Origin: Valencia hispanica | Taxonomy: Eukaryota > Chordata > Actinopteri > Cyprinodontiformes > Valenciidae | Assembly (NCBI GenBank): GCA_963556495.2 | Contig: OY747713.1 | Coordinates: forward strand, 43,337,961 to 43,401,960 | DNA length: 64,000 nt | Direction: 5' to 3' | Part shown: in pieces, positions 1 through 12,583 of the stretch | Layout: each line of letters starts with the position of its first letter | How positions within the stretch are numbered: position 1 is the first letter of the stretch | The notes under the pieces: model-generated | Databases searched by the model: none | What the model was told of the DNA's origin: nothing | Seen by the model: only the letters and a program-made list of their open reading frames with translations | Position numbers and translations under genes: made by a program

Positions 1-272
1 AAATTGAGACTAAAAACCCATCTGTTTAGAATTGCCTTCGATTAAATGATTGATGTCATATGTATGAAATGTGTTCATGCTCTCTTGCTTTATTGACCTT
101 TCTCTTACTTTATTGTGTATCATGTGTAATTTGTGTTTCTTTTACTTTTAATTTCCATTGTTTTTTTTTGTTTTTTAAATCACCAAATCATTTAAAGCAC
201 CTTGATTTACCCTGCTGTTGAAAGTGTGCTATACAAATAAAATTGCCTTGCCTTGCCTTGCCTTGCCTAATG
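1..272 (+). mobile_element. LINE 3' end with (CCTTG)n tail
   Basis: The stretch ends in a run of TTGCC/CCTTG pentamers (about 249-268) preceded by a GTGCTATACAAATAAAATTG block. The same 3' end recurs at 27,824-28,165, 36,813-37,260, 43,115-43,560 and 43,585-44,027. At 43.15-43.40 kb the family carries the C-terminal part of a reverse-transcriptase ORF, so I read this as a 5'-truncated non-LTR retrotransposon, L2/Rex1-like by appearance. The clade is inference. Confidence 0.65.
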
Positions 273-818
273 AAAAGTGTGTTTAAAACCTGCTCAAAGG
301 TTGTTACTTTCAACTGAAAATATTGAGATATACCTGTAGTAGTTGTCCTGTTAGAGGGTTATTCCAGACTTACCATGATCTTCCTGGCTGCTTCTTTCAT
401 TCATGTCTGTCTTAACCAACCAGCCAGGTCAGTTAAAGTTTGTAGTTGGGGCATACTCTTTCCAACTTAAATGATGGATTCAGATGTGCAAAGCTTGCAG
501 TATGGTTTTGTGACTTACCCTTCCTCTAAACTTTTCATAACTTTAGCCCTGACCGTGTTGCTGTGTTAATTGATCTTTGTGATGCAGCTTGCTTGCCATT
601 GTTCTCTAACAAATCTATTTTTTGTTTTCTTAGAGCAGTCATATTAATTTAATTACACAAAAGTTCAATCTATTCACTGATTTGTTGATATCTCAATGCA
701 GTTGTTTGGACATTTTATTTAGAGTATCAAAGTAGAAAGGGGCTAGACATATTTGGAAGCTATTCAGAATTTTATTTGTAAAAAAAAGAAGACGTAGACC
801 ATGCATTGTTTTTCTTCC
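273..818. other. Intergenic, nothing recognised
   Basis: AT-rich non-coding sequence. I see no ORF with coding character, no RNA gene and no clear repeat boundary. Confidence 0.5.
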
Positions 819-946
819 AGTTCTCAATTATACAATTTTTTTTGCTGGTTTATCGCATTAACTCCCAATAAAATACATTAAAGTCTGTGATTTCAACGTG
901 ACAAAATGAGAAAACAATAATATGGGCATGAATACTTTTTGCAAGG
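819..946 (+). mobile_element. Tc1-like transposon end remnant
   Basis: An AATAAAATACATTAAAGTC block is followed by CAACGTGACAAAATG and GAATACTTTTTGCAAGGCAC. This is the usual outer end of fish Tc1-like elements. The better preserved copy at 41.1-42.2 kb has the same order at its 3' end. No transposase remains here. Confidence 0.6.
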
Positions 947-2389
947 CACTTGCGATGCATGTTTCGCTGTTCCCCTCTTCAGCAAACATCTACATTTAGG
1001 ATCAAATCAAAGTTGTGAGGAAGCACCTAGTGTGCTAGTAAATGCATTACAACGTTGGGGAGGAACGGATGCAGGGATTCTTCACGCCTCACTTCCTTGT
1101 GTTTATCCGGAGAAGCAGGTGGTCACTTCCATTTTTGGAGTGTTTTTGTCAGGGACGCAATGGTAACAAAACCCACCACATGAATCAAGCATTGCTCTTC
1201 GGTTTTGCACGTTGCACACAAAAGGCATGATGTCATTTGTGTGGAGTATCAAACATTAACCCACTGTACACACATTAATGCTTGTCTTACCGGCCCACTG
1301 CGACTTACGTTTTTGTCTTAGATGTAAGGAGAACTGCTATCACCAAATCATAAGAACTGATTTTCAATCTGCAGTGAGGTAGATCATTTACACCTCGGTT
1401 TAGGCTCTGTAACCTTGTTTGGTTGAATTCTTTGGTGGAGAGCTGCAGTGGTAACACAGCTTTGGTTCTCTCTGACGTCAGCTAAGGAAACTCCACATCA
1501 GGGGGGGTCTGTGACAGCTTTCCAAATGCATTTAATCAAGCATTGAAAGTGTCTGTAGATCATTGTTAGTCTAGTTGGCCAGTTGGTCCTCTGAGCCACC
1601 AGGAGTGAATGTTCAACTTTTAGAAGAGTGACACAAAACTAAAGGAAGAGAGAAAAGGCCAAAAGACATTTCTTGACATGGTGCAAAATGCATGACACCG
1701 GAAATGATGGCCTGCAAGGTTCAGGTCACCATCCAGGGCTGTGCGGAAACTTTTCCAGCTTATAGCACTGGTGCAATACAGAGGTTGTTAGTTTTGTACC
1801 ACAGACAAAAAGCACCAACAAAACATTTCTTTTACAATCTCTTATAAAAACCAGCTGTGGTGTATCTCTATACTTATAAACCCAAACGATAGAAATGCGT
1901 ACAATGAACGCACAATAACAAGAAATACTTTCAAACGTGTTTATTTCAGTGAAAATGCTAACATATAAGCTTTTTTATATCAGGTTGGATGTATTTAATA
2001 CATAGGTGTGAGCATATACATTGAGAAATGTGAGCAATTTAGGTAATAATGCAATACATAGAATAGAATAAAATAGAAACTCCCGTGATTGTCTCACACT
2101 GTGCAAATTCAAGCGTAATAGCAGCAAAGTGACAGATTCACACAACGATAAAAAACACAAAATATAAAGAACAAAATTAGGAATAACAGTGTACAGTAAG
2201 GGCAAGATTACAACTCTAAAATACTGGGAACTCATTAAAAATAGTATACTCAAGAAATGTGCAACTGAGCAGGATAATTTAAAAATATTTACAAAATACA
2301 CGTCGTCTATTTGTGCATTAAAACTCAGGCTATTTAAAAAAGGGACAAATAAAAAAAACAGTGCCAACAACAGAGCTGTGTAATGATGG
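947..2389. other. Intergenic, nothing recognised
   Basis: Only short ORFs with no recognisable domain. No RNA gene or repeat boundary that I can support. Confidence 0.45.
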
Positions 2390-2590
2390 ACAACCCTCAG
2401 CATCCGCTTTGTGAGACTTTCCACAATAGTGTCTTCAGTCAGAGGCTTCTACAGTTTCGCTGTAACACAGACTGCCACAGGAGATCCTTCCTGCCCACAG
2501 TCTTCAGTGTTTACAACTCCTAGAAGAAATTTATATACTATGAGCTACAAGGTTTAATTTCTCTTTGGGATCAATAAAGCATTTTAGAAT
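2390..2590 (+). mobile_element. LINE (L2/CR1-like) 3' fragment
   Basis: The pattern 'CTACAGTTTCGCTGTAACACAG' followed by a CACAGTCTTCAGTGTTTACAACTCC segment and a TTTGGGATCAATAAAG tail is the degenerate C-terminal coding and 3' UTR end of a common fish L2/CR1-type LINE. A related tail (GGGATGAATAAAGTTATG) occurs at 28,270-28,384. Confidence 0.5.
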
Positions 2591-5500
2591 TGAACTGAAT
2601 AACAGCAGAAATGTTCTTGGAAATGAGACAAATAACAGCCAGCATGTTAACAGTGAGTTTGTTGGGAGCAGTGATGGTTCTACAGTCTAACAGCTGCTAT
2701 AATAATGAATGTTACTCACCAACTTCATGGCTGTGTTTAAGCTCTTGCTGCCCAACAAGCTTCTTTATGGATTTTCCATTTTGAATCATGTGCACATAAA
2801 CATTGCTGCAATTATGACCAAAATATAGCAGGCTGGTCTGATACAATATCTCCTGCCAGACCGGATTTCATTTCTATAGCGATGGTAATCATTACCAATG
2901 TCAGCTGTCTTGAAAATGTTAAAGAGAATGGCTTTTGTGCGAACATCTGCAAAGATGCGGTGCACCACCAATGATTGAGACACAGTCAAAGCACAGATCC
3001 ACTCAATAAAACACTGGTACGAGTGTCTCTGACAGGTAAAACAGCCATGCCTGCAGATTCCATTCGCACGTCCTCCACGCACTTAAAACACGTCCGTCTG
3101 GGACCGGCGGACGTCCATCTGATGACTGTCCCCCTGCCCTCGTTCTCACCGATCTTCTGCCATATGTCACGTCATCTTCTGCTACATGTTTGCCAACTGA
3201 GATAGAAGATGGACATCGCCAGGTGTCACAATAGGAGAACTGAGATTCCCATCAGCATCATTGCACCGAGGACAGTGAATGTTTACAGAGCTGTAAAGAT
3301 TGCTTATACTGCTACAACATGAGAAGAAGATGAGCATTTAGCGGCTATCACCATATCTAGCCTACGTGTGCCCACACACACAGTAGGAGAAGCGATGACA
3401 ATCACCGACATAATGTGAAAAATGTTGTCCAGTACAGGCATGCTTGAAAGGTTACATTAAGAAATAGAAATGTATCTTGTTTTTAAGAGGACAGGAATGT
3501 CTGGGGGTCTGGGACTATTACTGGAAGGAACAATACTGACAGTTCCTTTAGGAAACATGGGCTACGTTTATTTTACTCTGTTAAACATCTCTGTCTTTGA
3601 ATGATTGCGTTGCTGCTGGTGCTTAATGGGTATCACCTCTGAACTTGGTGAGGAAGCATCCAGGAATGCCAGCTATTCCAAACAGCTCAGTGACTGTTTA
3701 TTCTTGACGCTTAAAGGAAGTTCTCTGAAGTCATGACTCTTGCTCTGAAGGGACTGGAAAGTTCATTGTGCAGCGAAACAACCACTTCTCCCTGCTCTCT
3801 CTATCCGAAGCAGCTTCCTTCCGAACGGGTCCGAGGCTAGACTTTATGTTTTGGTATCAGCCGGCATGTTTGGACCGCTCGTGAAGATAGATCAGTCTGT
3901 TCTGCCAGCTAATCGGGTTACTTGGAAACAAACCCAGGAAGAAAAAGAATGTACCAACTGGCACTAACTGTAATCACAGTCGGATTTGGACTGGATTCGA
4001 GCAGAAGCTGAAAACACAAAAATAGTTGATGTGGCATGATGTTGGGGTGTACAGATAGACTCAAAGGAAGTTTTCAGACACTTGACCTCTGAATTATACC
4101 CTGCACCTCCATAGTTGCCAATATCAAACGTCATGTTATAGATCAGAAAGCTAAAATGATTATTTGTTGGACTTTGAGTTTGCTTTGTCTAAGTTTTGGC
4201 GCTTATGTTTTCTATTCTTCCCGTGTTGCCTTTTTTTAGCGCTCTGTGTTTCTTTGTAGCCCTCTCACCAGGCCTGTAGCAGTATTTATACCGAATATAC
4301 AGACCTGTGGATTTGAAACGCGTATGTACCGAACGAATACAACCGTTATTTTCCACCTGAACACATCCCGAATTTGACGTGCAGAACTAAGAGCACAATG
4401 CAAATGTTCTGTAGGAAAACTTTAAACAGTGACACTACACCATAACAGAGATGACTTTCTCCTATCACTGAACTCTGATGTTTGGGAACATTAAGGTTTT
4501 TCTCATGCAGTTACAGTGGGAAAAGAAATGTGGACTGAACCAACATGTTAGATCAGCTTTCAATAGCAATAAGTTCCATAGCTCCTCTGCACCTAACTGA
4601 ATTAGTCGCTGGAAACAATGTCAAGCTGATTAAAACACCACAGATACTGGAGAAAAATTAGCTGAAGTCCAGATAACTTTATTTAGCATCCAATCAGCTG
4701 CTCATGGTGCATTCAGGTACAGCTGGAACACCAAGTTGTCCAAATAACAAAACCTTTCAAAGTGATTTAAACATGTTCATTTCTGAAATATGAGCACAGT
4801 CCTGTTTAAAAATGTCTAATATTACCACTGATCATTGTCATGTGGTAATATTGTTTCTACTCTAGCTATGTCTGCTTGTACTATTTTATTTATTTTAAAA
4901 ATTGCTATCAAATCTCCATTGAGTTCTGTATAATCACTCATTCAGGAATTGGTCATGCCTGCTTATATCATGTTATTAATTACAAAAAAACTTTTAAAAA
5001 TCCAACCAAATTTCCAGTCAGTTCGATGCTTTCCACTTTTGCGTTTTTCTTCGTTTTATAACACATATATTTCAGAAATTAAAAAGCATTCTCTGTTCAT
5101 TGCTGACCAACATAAAAAAATCTTTTGTGTACCGTTACACCCCAACCTGTCATGCTGTTGTGTATCTGTCTTTAAACCATTAAATTAAATGGTATAGGAA
5201 GACATGATGCCATAGGAAATTTACACATTCACTCTAACATTGTCTGGACTGTGCATTTGACATTCTAGCATGCACCACCTGATGAACCAACCAGGCTGCC
5301 ACAGATTAAACTAAATTCTGCTGCATGAGCGCTGCAGCACTCATGTGCCATGTACTGCACTTCTACAGAAGATAACTGACTCAGATATCACAGCAATGAC
5401 CCAATATTTACATTACTCAATCTCACATTATGCTAGCAACAAGTTTTACATACTTTAAAGCACTGAAAGTAAAACCGATGGCCTTACTCGCTGCCTGATT

Positions 5501-5989
5501 ATTCGGCCTTATCTCCTCCTTCCTTCTCCCAGGGCCACTGGCAGTGCATCGGAATTTTATCCCCAGATGATAAATTGATAGATTAACATGGAGAAAGAAA
5601 AAAAAACAAGACATCACAGAACAAGTTATGTTCCTGTCAAGATGCAGCAGAACACCATCAATTCCACATCACTGATCCCAGTAGAGAGGCACTATTCACA
5701 ACGTGAGAGCATTTAAAGCAACGAGCATACTTTGAAGACGTGACACAAACTTATGTTACAGAAATTCCTTTTGATTTCCTCACACTTAGACCAATGTAAG
5801 GGAAGTATTTATGGTAAAACAGGTAACAGTGTTAAAGTTGCTTTAGCGCTCACAGTAAACAGTTGTAGTTATGTTAATTCTCTGAGTCCAGCTGGGGTAC
5901 GTAGTTTAAATTTTTTAAATTAACTTTAAAAATGCTTAAATTTGACTATCCGACCCGGTTCTATGATATAAAGTAGGTAATCTTGTAGA
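2591..5989. other. Intergenic, no gene recognised
   Basis: About 3.4 kb without a convincing coding exon. The longest minus-strand ORF (2,786-3,082) has no recognisable motif and I do not call it. The rest is AT-rich and looks non-coding. Confidence 0.4.
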
Positions 5990-6102
5990 ATTTATATTTC
6001 CCCTATGTCAGCGATGGACTGGCGACCTGTCCAGGAAGTACCCCATCTCTCGCACGATGAATGCTGGAGATAGACACCAGCCCACCCACAACCCTGCATA
6101 GG
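5990..6102 (+). mobile_element. SINE tail, left half (split by MITE)
   Basis: GACTGGCGACCTGTCCAGG, a CCCCATCTCTCGC block and CACCAGCCCACCC are the 3' tail of a widespread fish SINE/LINE-tail repeat. The tail continues after the insertion with GGATGGGTACAGCGAATGG and ends in (GGAT)n at about 6,870-6,902. Joining the halves restores the usual order, so the CACATGTG element is a later insertion. Confidence 0.7.
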
Positions 6103-6869
6103 ATCCCTTACAAAAAAACACATGAATTTCACATGTGGTCACATGTGAAATTCATGTGAACCACATGTGGTCACATGTGGTTCACAGTTTCCATGTGTGA
6201 TTCACATGTAAACCACATGTGATTCACATGTGAATCACACGTCAATCACATGTGATTCACATGTGAATCACATATGATTTACATGTGTAAACCCCATGTG
6301 ATTCACATGTGGACCACATGTGAAGCACATGTGGTTTTGGAATATTTTCATGTGATCCACATGTGCTGCACATTTGATCTACATGTGCTTCACATGTGAT
6401 CTACATGTGGTTCACATGTGATCACAAGTGAAGCACATGTAAATCACATGTGAAGCACATGTGATCTACATGTGGTTCACATGTGATCACAAGTGAACCA
6501 CATGTGCAGCACATGTGCAAACATGTGGTTTTGGAAAGTTTTTTGTGTGATTCACATGTGATTTACATGTGCTTCACACGTGGATCACACGTGAAGCACA
6601 TGTAGATCACATGTGAAGCACATGTGCATCACATGTGGATAACATGTGAAGCACATGTAGATCACATGTGAAGCACATGTGCAAACATGTGGTTTTGGAA
6701 CGTTTTTTGTGAAGCGCATGTGATCACATGTGAAGCACACGAAAAACGTTCCAAAACCACATGTTTGCACATGTGCTGCACATGTGGTTCACGTGTAAAA
6801 CACATGTGAACCACATGTGAACCACATGTGAAATTCATGTGAACCACATGTGGTTTTTCTGTAAGGGAT
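6103..6869. mobile_element. Palindromic CACATGTG-rich MITE
   Basis: The ends are inverted: ATCCCTTACAAAAAAAC on the left matches the reverse complement of GTTTTTCTGTAAGGGAT on the right. The interior is almost entirely variants of CACATGTG joined by GATTC, GAAGC, GATCTA or GAACC linkers, many of them palindromic. It interrupts a SINE tail, which shows insertion. No coding capacity. The duplicated target looks like AT or GGAT, but TIR and duplication cannot be separated. The superfamily is unknown. Confidence 0.7.
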
Positions 6870-6970
6870 GGATGGGTACAGCGAATGGATGGATGGATAG
6901 ATTTCCCCTGGCCTCTACAGCAAAACAAATCATTTACGCTGCCCAGAGCGTTGACGAATAGATTTGCACA

Positions 6971-7047
6971 GAAGAAGAAGAAGAAGAAGAAGAAGAAGAA
7001 GAAGAAGAAGAAGAAGAAGAAGAAGAAGAAGAAGAAGAAGAAGAAGA
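6971..7047. repeat. (GAA)n microsatellite, 3' side of LINE
   Basis: An uninterrupted AAG/GAA run abuts the 3' end of the LINE. The same repeat resumes at the LINE's 5' end (12,752-12,806), so the element lies inside one microsatellite. Confidence 0.95.
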
Positions 7048-7107
7048 TTTTGATTTTAAAACACCATTTATTTACAGTATTACTATACAGTCAAGAAGAA
7101 ACCACCA

Positions 7108-10100
7108 TCATATTAAAAAGCTACCCAATTCTAGCTTTCCATTTAAAACTCCGCAAAGAACTCCCTGTTCAGACCACTGTTGTTCAAAACTATCCAAGTC
7201 TTGACATATAGAGAAATACGCAAATTCTAATTTTAGTCTGGCTCTGACATTTATTTTCCACAGTGTTACCACATCATAGGCTTGTTCTTTTTGTAATTTA
7301 TCTCTTCGAGACAAATATATAGCCAACTTGGCTTCACCTATTAAAAAGTTTAAAACCTTGTTCCTGATCTTGTATTTTTTGTTCTTCCTTACCCCACAGA
7401 TAAAAACAGTTGTTGAAAAAATCATATTAAAAGAGCTAAAAATCGACCTAAGAATTTTAAAAAGAGGATCAAGCCTCTTGCACTCAGTAAAAACATGGAA
7501 AACACTCTCAGATAAATTACAAAAAGGGCAAGCATTAGATACATTTGCATTGAACTTAGATAAGAAACAATTTGTAGCGATTGCGCCATGCAGAATCCTC
7601 CATTGTAAGTCCCCAGTCCTCTTCTTCAGTGGAGGACAGTACAATGTTGACCACTGTGGATCGTACCCTCCAAGTCTATTTGCCCACACTGTAGAGGTTC
7701 TTCCTCTCAGGTTCTCCATGTTGATGACCTTCACACAGTTTTTATACAATGCTTGTTTATCAACGCCTTGAAGAGACAACTTTCCTTCGCGCTTAGTCCA
7801 CAACAAGGGTCCATCAGTGTCCACGAAAGGAAGAGCAAGAAACAAGTCCGGAGGGTCATCAGACGGGTCTGGTGCTAGATCACCTTCATCCATCCTCCTC
7901 ATAAGAGCCCACTCCTTATCCGATATTTTCCTTCTCAAATGTCCCAGCGCCATCTGGATTAATCGGACAGAGCTGACTTTCAGGGCTAAGGCCAGACTGG
8001 CAGCGTCCGAAAGTGTGTTGCCTGCCACCTGCACAAGTCTTTTTAAATTCACTAGTCCAGAATAATACAATGCTCTTAAGAATCCAGGCAGAGGGTGATC
8101 GGATACGTCGAATCTTGCACCATCAATCAGAGGTTCTTCCAATAACCAGTGTAAAGATTTGTGCTCGCCTCCAGTCCACTTAAACAGAGCACATACTTTA
8201 AAAACACTTTGATAAAAAACAGGCAAGGTTTGTAAAAACGGTGATTTAAAACCCGTTAAAAACCATGCAACATCTAGATCCAAACCACCCAGACGCCTCA
8301 AAACACAACAGGTCACACCTCTCCAAACCAAGTCAGAAGGACCAAATAAAAACCGTTTCACAAATTGCAACCTGAAGGCGGCCACTCTACTAGCTAGGTG
8401 AACCAGGCCCTGGCCCCCCTCCTCTCTGGGTAAAAACAGGACAGCTTGTGGTACCCAATGAAACCTGTCCCAAAAAAAGTCAATCATTTTTTTCTGTATT
8501 TCTGCTATTAGACCATACGGTGGTTCTAAGCACACCAGACGGTGCCACAGCTGGGAGGCAACCAGGTTGTTTATAACCAGGACTCTTCCCCGGTACGACA
8601 GCTGTGGATGAATCCACCGCCACTTTGCCATCTTCTCAATAATCCTTTCAAGGATTCCTTCCCAGTTTTTCTTTATTATATTTTCGTTGCCTAGGTAAAC
8701 ACCCAAGTATTTCAGGCCATCCGTCTTCCATTGTAACTGCTGAGGCAGTTTAGGGGGATAACCTCCCCACCCTCCAATCAAAAGAGCATCACTTTTCCCC
8801 CAATTAACTTTTGCGGAAGATATTTTTTCAATCTCACTGACAACATTAGACAGAATCTCAATATCGGACTGATTCTTAATAAAAACAACAACATCGTCAG
8901 CGTATGCTGATAAAAATAACCTGTCAGTGCAACCGGGCAACGTTAAACCACCCATAGTTGACCTGAGTTTGCAGAGGAGGGGTTCCAGGGAAAGAGCATA
9001 GAGCATCCCAGACAGGGCACAGCCCTGCCTGACACCTCTACCCACCTTAAAAGGAGCACACAGACTGCCGTTAATCTTCAGTACACTCTCAATGTCACTG
9101 TACAACACCCTGATCATGGCTATGAAACCAGCATTGAACCCAAAACTTTCCAAGGTTTCCCACAAAAAGCAGTGTTCAACACGGTCAAAAGCCTTTTCTT
9201 GATCTAATGAGATCAGGCCGACATTGGCTTCCAATGAACCAGAGACGTCCAAAATATCTCGAATTAGGTAGATGTTATCTACCATGGACCTGCCTGGCAC
9301 ACAGTACGTCTGGTCACGATGGATAACCTCCTCCATTGCTCCTCGCAGCCTCAAGGCCAAGGCTTTCGACAGAATCTTGTAATCCGTGCATAGAAGAGAC
9401 ACAGGACGCCAGTTCTTTATATCCTGCAGATTCCCTTTTTTCGGCAGGAGGGTGATGACCGCTCTGCGGCATGATAACGGCAGTACACCACACCTGAGGC
9501 ACTCATTGAAAACCTCAAGCAGGTCGCTAGAAAATATGTCCCAATACGCTTTATAAAACTCCACTGTTAGGCCATCGATGCCAGGAGCTTTCTGTCCTTG
9601 CATTGTTCTTAATGCAGCACCAAGTTCAGCTGCTGACAGAGGTTCAGCCAGCCTGGCATTCACTCCATCCGAAACTTTCGGCAGTCCAGTTAAAAACTCC
9701 TTCAATGTGCCTCCATTATATGCCTGTTCGCTCTTATACAGAGAGGCATAAAAGCTGGCCGCCCTTTGCCTTATCGCAGCAGGTTCAGTCAAATTACGTC
9801 CATCGTCTGACAGCAGGGAACGGATGATTTTCTTCTGTCCGTGTTTCTTCTCAAGACTAAAGAAATAACTGGAGGGGGCATCCATCTGGGAGATGTTTTT
9901 TCACCCTAGAACGCACCAGAGCACCCTGTACTTTTGTATCAAGCAGGTTAGCCAAAATGGCTCTTTTAGTCTTAAGGACTTCAAAATGCCCTTGATTTCC
10001 TGTGGACTCACATAATTGCTCACACTCCACTATATCAATCTCCAGATCACTAACAGATCTGATGATGTCGCGTGTGACACCAAGACTGTACTGTTGACAG

Positions 10101-11071
10101 AGTTGCCTGATTTTTACCTTCCCATGATCCCACCACTGTCTCAGAGATAAAAATTCACCTTTTCTCTGCCTAAAACTAGTCCAATAAAAATCTAAAACCT
10201 CCTTAAAAACCTGATCAGCAGTCATGTTAAAATTAAAATGCCAATATGCACTCTTAGGAGATACATACAACTTGGAAACTGTACATTCAACCAAAGCATG
10301 ATCAGTAAAACCCACAGGTAAAATTTTGCATTCACTAAAAACATTGACATGATGCGAAAAACAATAAAATCGATCCAGCCGAGCTAAAGAGATTCTACCT
10401 TCGTTATGGTGGGACCATGTATACTGCCTGCAGTCAGTGTGCATCCTTCTCCACACGTCCACCAGGCCATGATTGCAGATCAACCGCTTCAGGATGCGGG
10501 CTGATGACAAATGAGGCTCTACATGGTTCCGATCCAGACTCTCGTTTACTGTGCAATTAAAATCACCCCCCAGAAATAAATAATCTGTAACATTAAAATT
10601 TTTCATTTTCTCATTTACAGTGTCAAAAAATGTTACCCTTTCTGCTCCTACATTAGGAGCATAAATATTTAAAACAACAACTGTAAAGAGGTCAAACTTA
10701 GCTGTTACAGCCAGAGCTCTCCCTTTAACAAAGGATTCAACCTTCACTGAGTTTGGGGAGAAGGCCTCAGAAAATAAAACCCCCACTCCCGCACTTGCCG
10801 ATGACCCATGATCTAAAAAAATGTCTCCTCTCCATTCTTTGTTCCAATCAACCTGATTTAAATCATCGCTATGAGTTTCCTGTAGTAGAATCACGTCCAT
10901 ACGTTTAAATTTCATTAATTCAAAAAGCACTGCTCTCTTTCTTGGATCCCTTGCTCCATTTATATTTAAGGAGCACACCTTAAAATTATTCGCAGCAGCC
11001 ATGATATAAAAAAACCGATTGGTAATTAAAAAAAACACCAGTAAGATTATGTCAATAGTCATAATATTCAT
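7108..11071 (-). pseudogene. LINE ORF2: APE endonuclease + reverse transcriptase (frameshifted)
   Basis: Two overlapping frames form one ORF2. The first (11,071-9,857) is an AP-like endonuclease with the usual motifs: SLNINGARD (N37), LQETHSD (E65), GGDFNC (D170, N172) and FTDHALV (D257-H258). The second (9,885-7,108) is the reverse transcriptase with QKAPGIDGLTVEFY, NWRPVSLL, SLDQEKAFDRVEH, GRGVRQGCALSGML and the catalytic YADD. Near its end is a Cys-rich CPFCNLSESVFHVFTEC motif as in L1/Tx1 ORF2. The frames meet at an A6 run (T6 on the plus strand, 9,896-9,901). One base fewer there would fuse them without a stop, so the break is a single homopolymer indel, either a real mutation or a sequencing error. 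The protein nicks target DNA and copies the element RNA at the nick. Confidence 0.92.
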
Positions 11072-11074
11072 AAA

Positions 11075-12583
11075 TTAATGCTGTTTTTTAATCTTTGCCA
11101 ACAGTTTCTTCAGTCTATATACCTCTTGATTTGTTAAACTGGTATTTTCCTTGTTTGCAATATGACATTTCGCAGATCTACAAAAAGTTTTTACATCAGG
11201 AAAGAACGTTTCAATATTCAACCCTTTCATATTTTTTGTGTCATGTAGAAAGCTCTTGATTTCTGCAGCAGGGTACAATTTTTCCTTCCCATCAGAGGCC
11301 TGACTTAGTGACACGTCACTTATGTCAGAAAAAACACTCTCACAGTCACTTTCATCTGACGGATCCTGATGCAGGCTAGCCTGCCCAATCTGCCTACTGT
11401 TTTTTGCACCGGTTCTTGTTTCAACTGTTCGTTCAGTAGACACATTTCTTTTCTTTGAACTTTTTTTCCAAACAGAAGTAGGAACCTCCATCTCCATTTG
11501 CTCAGCTGGTTTTTTAAAAGCTCTGTTACTCTCTCCCTCACTACTTTCCTCACACACACCCTCAACCTCCTCTTTCCTCGCAGTACTACTCTCTGACTTC
11601 TCTAAAACCTTAGCACTAGCTTCAGTCTCTCCCTCAACCACCTCACTACTACTCTCCACCTGTTTCTCACCCATCTCTCTGCCTTCCTCAACAACTGTCT
11701 CACCTGTAACTCCTTCCTGCACAACCATATACCTAATATCAGTATTTTTGAAGTCAGCCTTTGATTTCTCTTCATTCTTGCCCTGTCCTCTCTCAGAAGT
11801 GAGAAGAGTTGTCAATTTCAATGGCACACTCCCCTCTTCTGGTACATTTTCCAGACTGGAATCACCTTTATCCTCTGTACCGATCAGATCAGCAACACCA
11901 GAACCTGTTGTACCAGGTTCTCTCACACAGACACTTACAGCACATGCTACGCCCTCACGGCTTGTAACAGGGGCAACAGGCTTTTCTCCTGTGTTAGCCT
12001 GGTCGGATCCAGATTTGTGAGGACACATTTTAACAGTGTGTCCTTCATTTTTACAGCCGAAGCACCTCATTGGAGAGGAAGTGGCATATAGGATGTAATC
12101 ATAATCATCCACCTTTACATGGAGCCTCAGATTAAGCTCTTCATGTCTGTTTGTGAGAACCATGAAGACTTGTCGCCTATGAGAGACGACATGGCTCAGC
12201 AAAGGCGACTTACATCCAGACAAAACCTTTTTAACGGGAGAAACTACCTTCCCATGCCTTGACAATTCTTTTTTTAAAAATTCATCACTAATGAAAGGAG
12301 GAACATTTGACACAATGACCCGCGTAGCCGGCTGGGCAAGCGGGACAACCGGCACAAAGGCTCCCCCCACGGTGATTCCTTGCTCAACGAGCTTATTTGC
12401 CTGTTCCACTTTCATTACAAATAATACCACGGCTCCGTTCATCCGCGCCGCGGATTTCACGGAGCCGTGCCCCACCACCTCTCCGACCGCCAGGGCAACG
12501 TCCTCCACGCTACACGGGAAGCCGGCGCTAACACGAACGCCGTGCTTCCTCGTGAGCGCGGCGAAGCCGCCCGCACCAGCCAT
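11075..12583 (-). CDS. LINE ORF1 RNA-binding protein
   Basis: Intact 502-residue ORF. Residues 87-170 contain an RRM-like region (TRVIVSNVPPFISDEF). Residues 174-187 are a CCHC zinc knuckle (C174, C177, H182, C187) in CFGCKNEGHTVKMCP. From about residue 190 to 440 it is acidic, rich in Glu/Ser and low in complexity, and the C-terminus is basic (LKKLLAKIKKQH). This layout fits Tx1-group ORF1 proteins, which coat element RNA and form the ribonucleoprotein. The ATG at 12,583 has a good Kozak context (ACCATGG). The stop lies 3 nt before the ORF2 start. It is full length with no internal break, unlike the other LINE copies here. Confidence 0.9.
   Translation of the reverse strand: MAGAGGFAALTRKHGVRVSAGFPCSVEDVALAVGEVVGHGSVKSAARMNGAVVLFVMKVEQANKLVEQGITVGGAFVPVVPLAQPATRVIVSNVPPFISDEFLKKELSRHGKVVSPVKKVLSGCKSPLLSHVVSHRRQVFMVLTNRHEELNLRLHVKVDDYDYILYATSSPMRCFGCKNEGHTVKMCPHKSGSDQANTGEKPVAPVTSREGVACAVSVCVREPGTTGSGVADLIGTEDKGDSSLENVPEEGSVPLKLTTLLTSERGQGKNEEKSKADFKNTDIRYMVVQEGVTGETVVEEGREMGEKQVESSSEVVEGETEASAKVLEKSESSTARKEEVEGVCEESSEGESNRAFKKPAEQMEMEVPTSVWKKSSKKRNVSTERTVETRTGAKNSRQIGQASLHQDPSDESDCESVFSDISDVSLSQASDGKEKLYPAAEIKSFLHDTKNMKGLNIETFFPDVKTFCRSAKCHIANKENTSLTNQEVYRLKKLLAKIKKQH

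Noticed and set aside
2786..3205. Cys-rich ORF pair near 3 kb
   Set aside because: Overlapping frames on both strands, no splice structure or recognised domain.
6585..6928. Cys/His-rich ORFs resembling zinc-binding proteins
   Set aside because: Translation of the CACATGTG array (Cys-Thr-Cys, His-Val); no conserved spacing and no start context.
6885..7211. Poly-Lys ORF
   Set aside because: Translation of the GAA microsatellite joined to the LINE 3' UTR.
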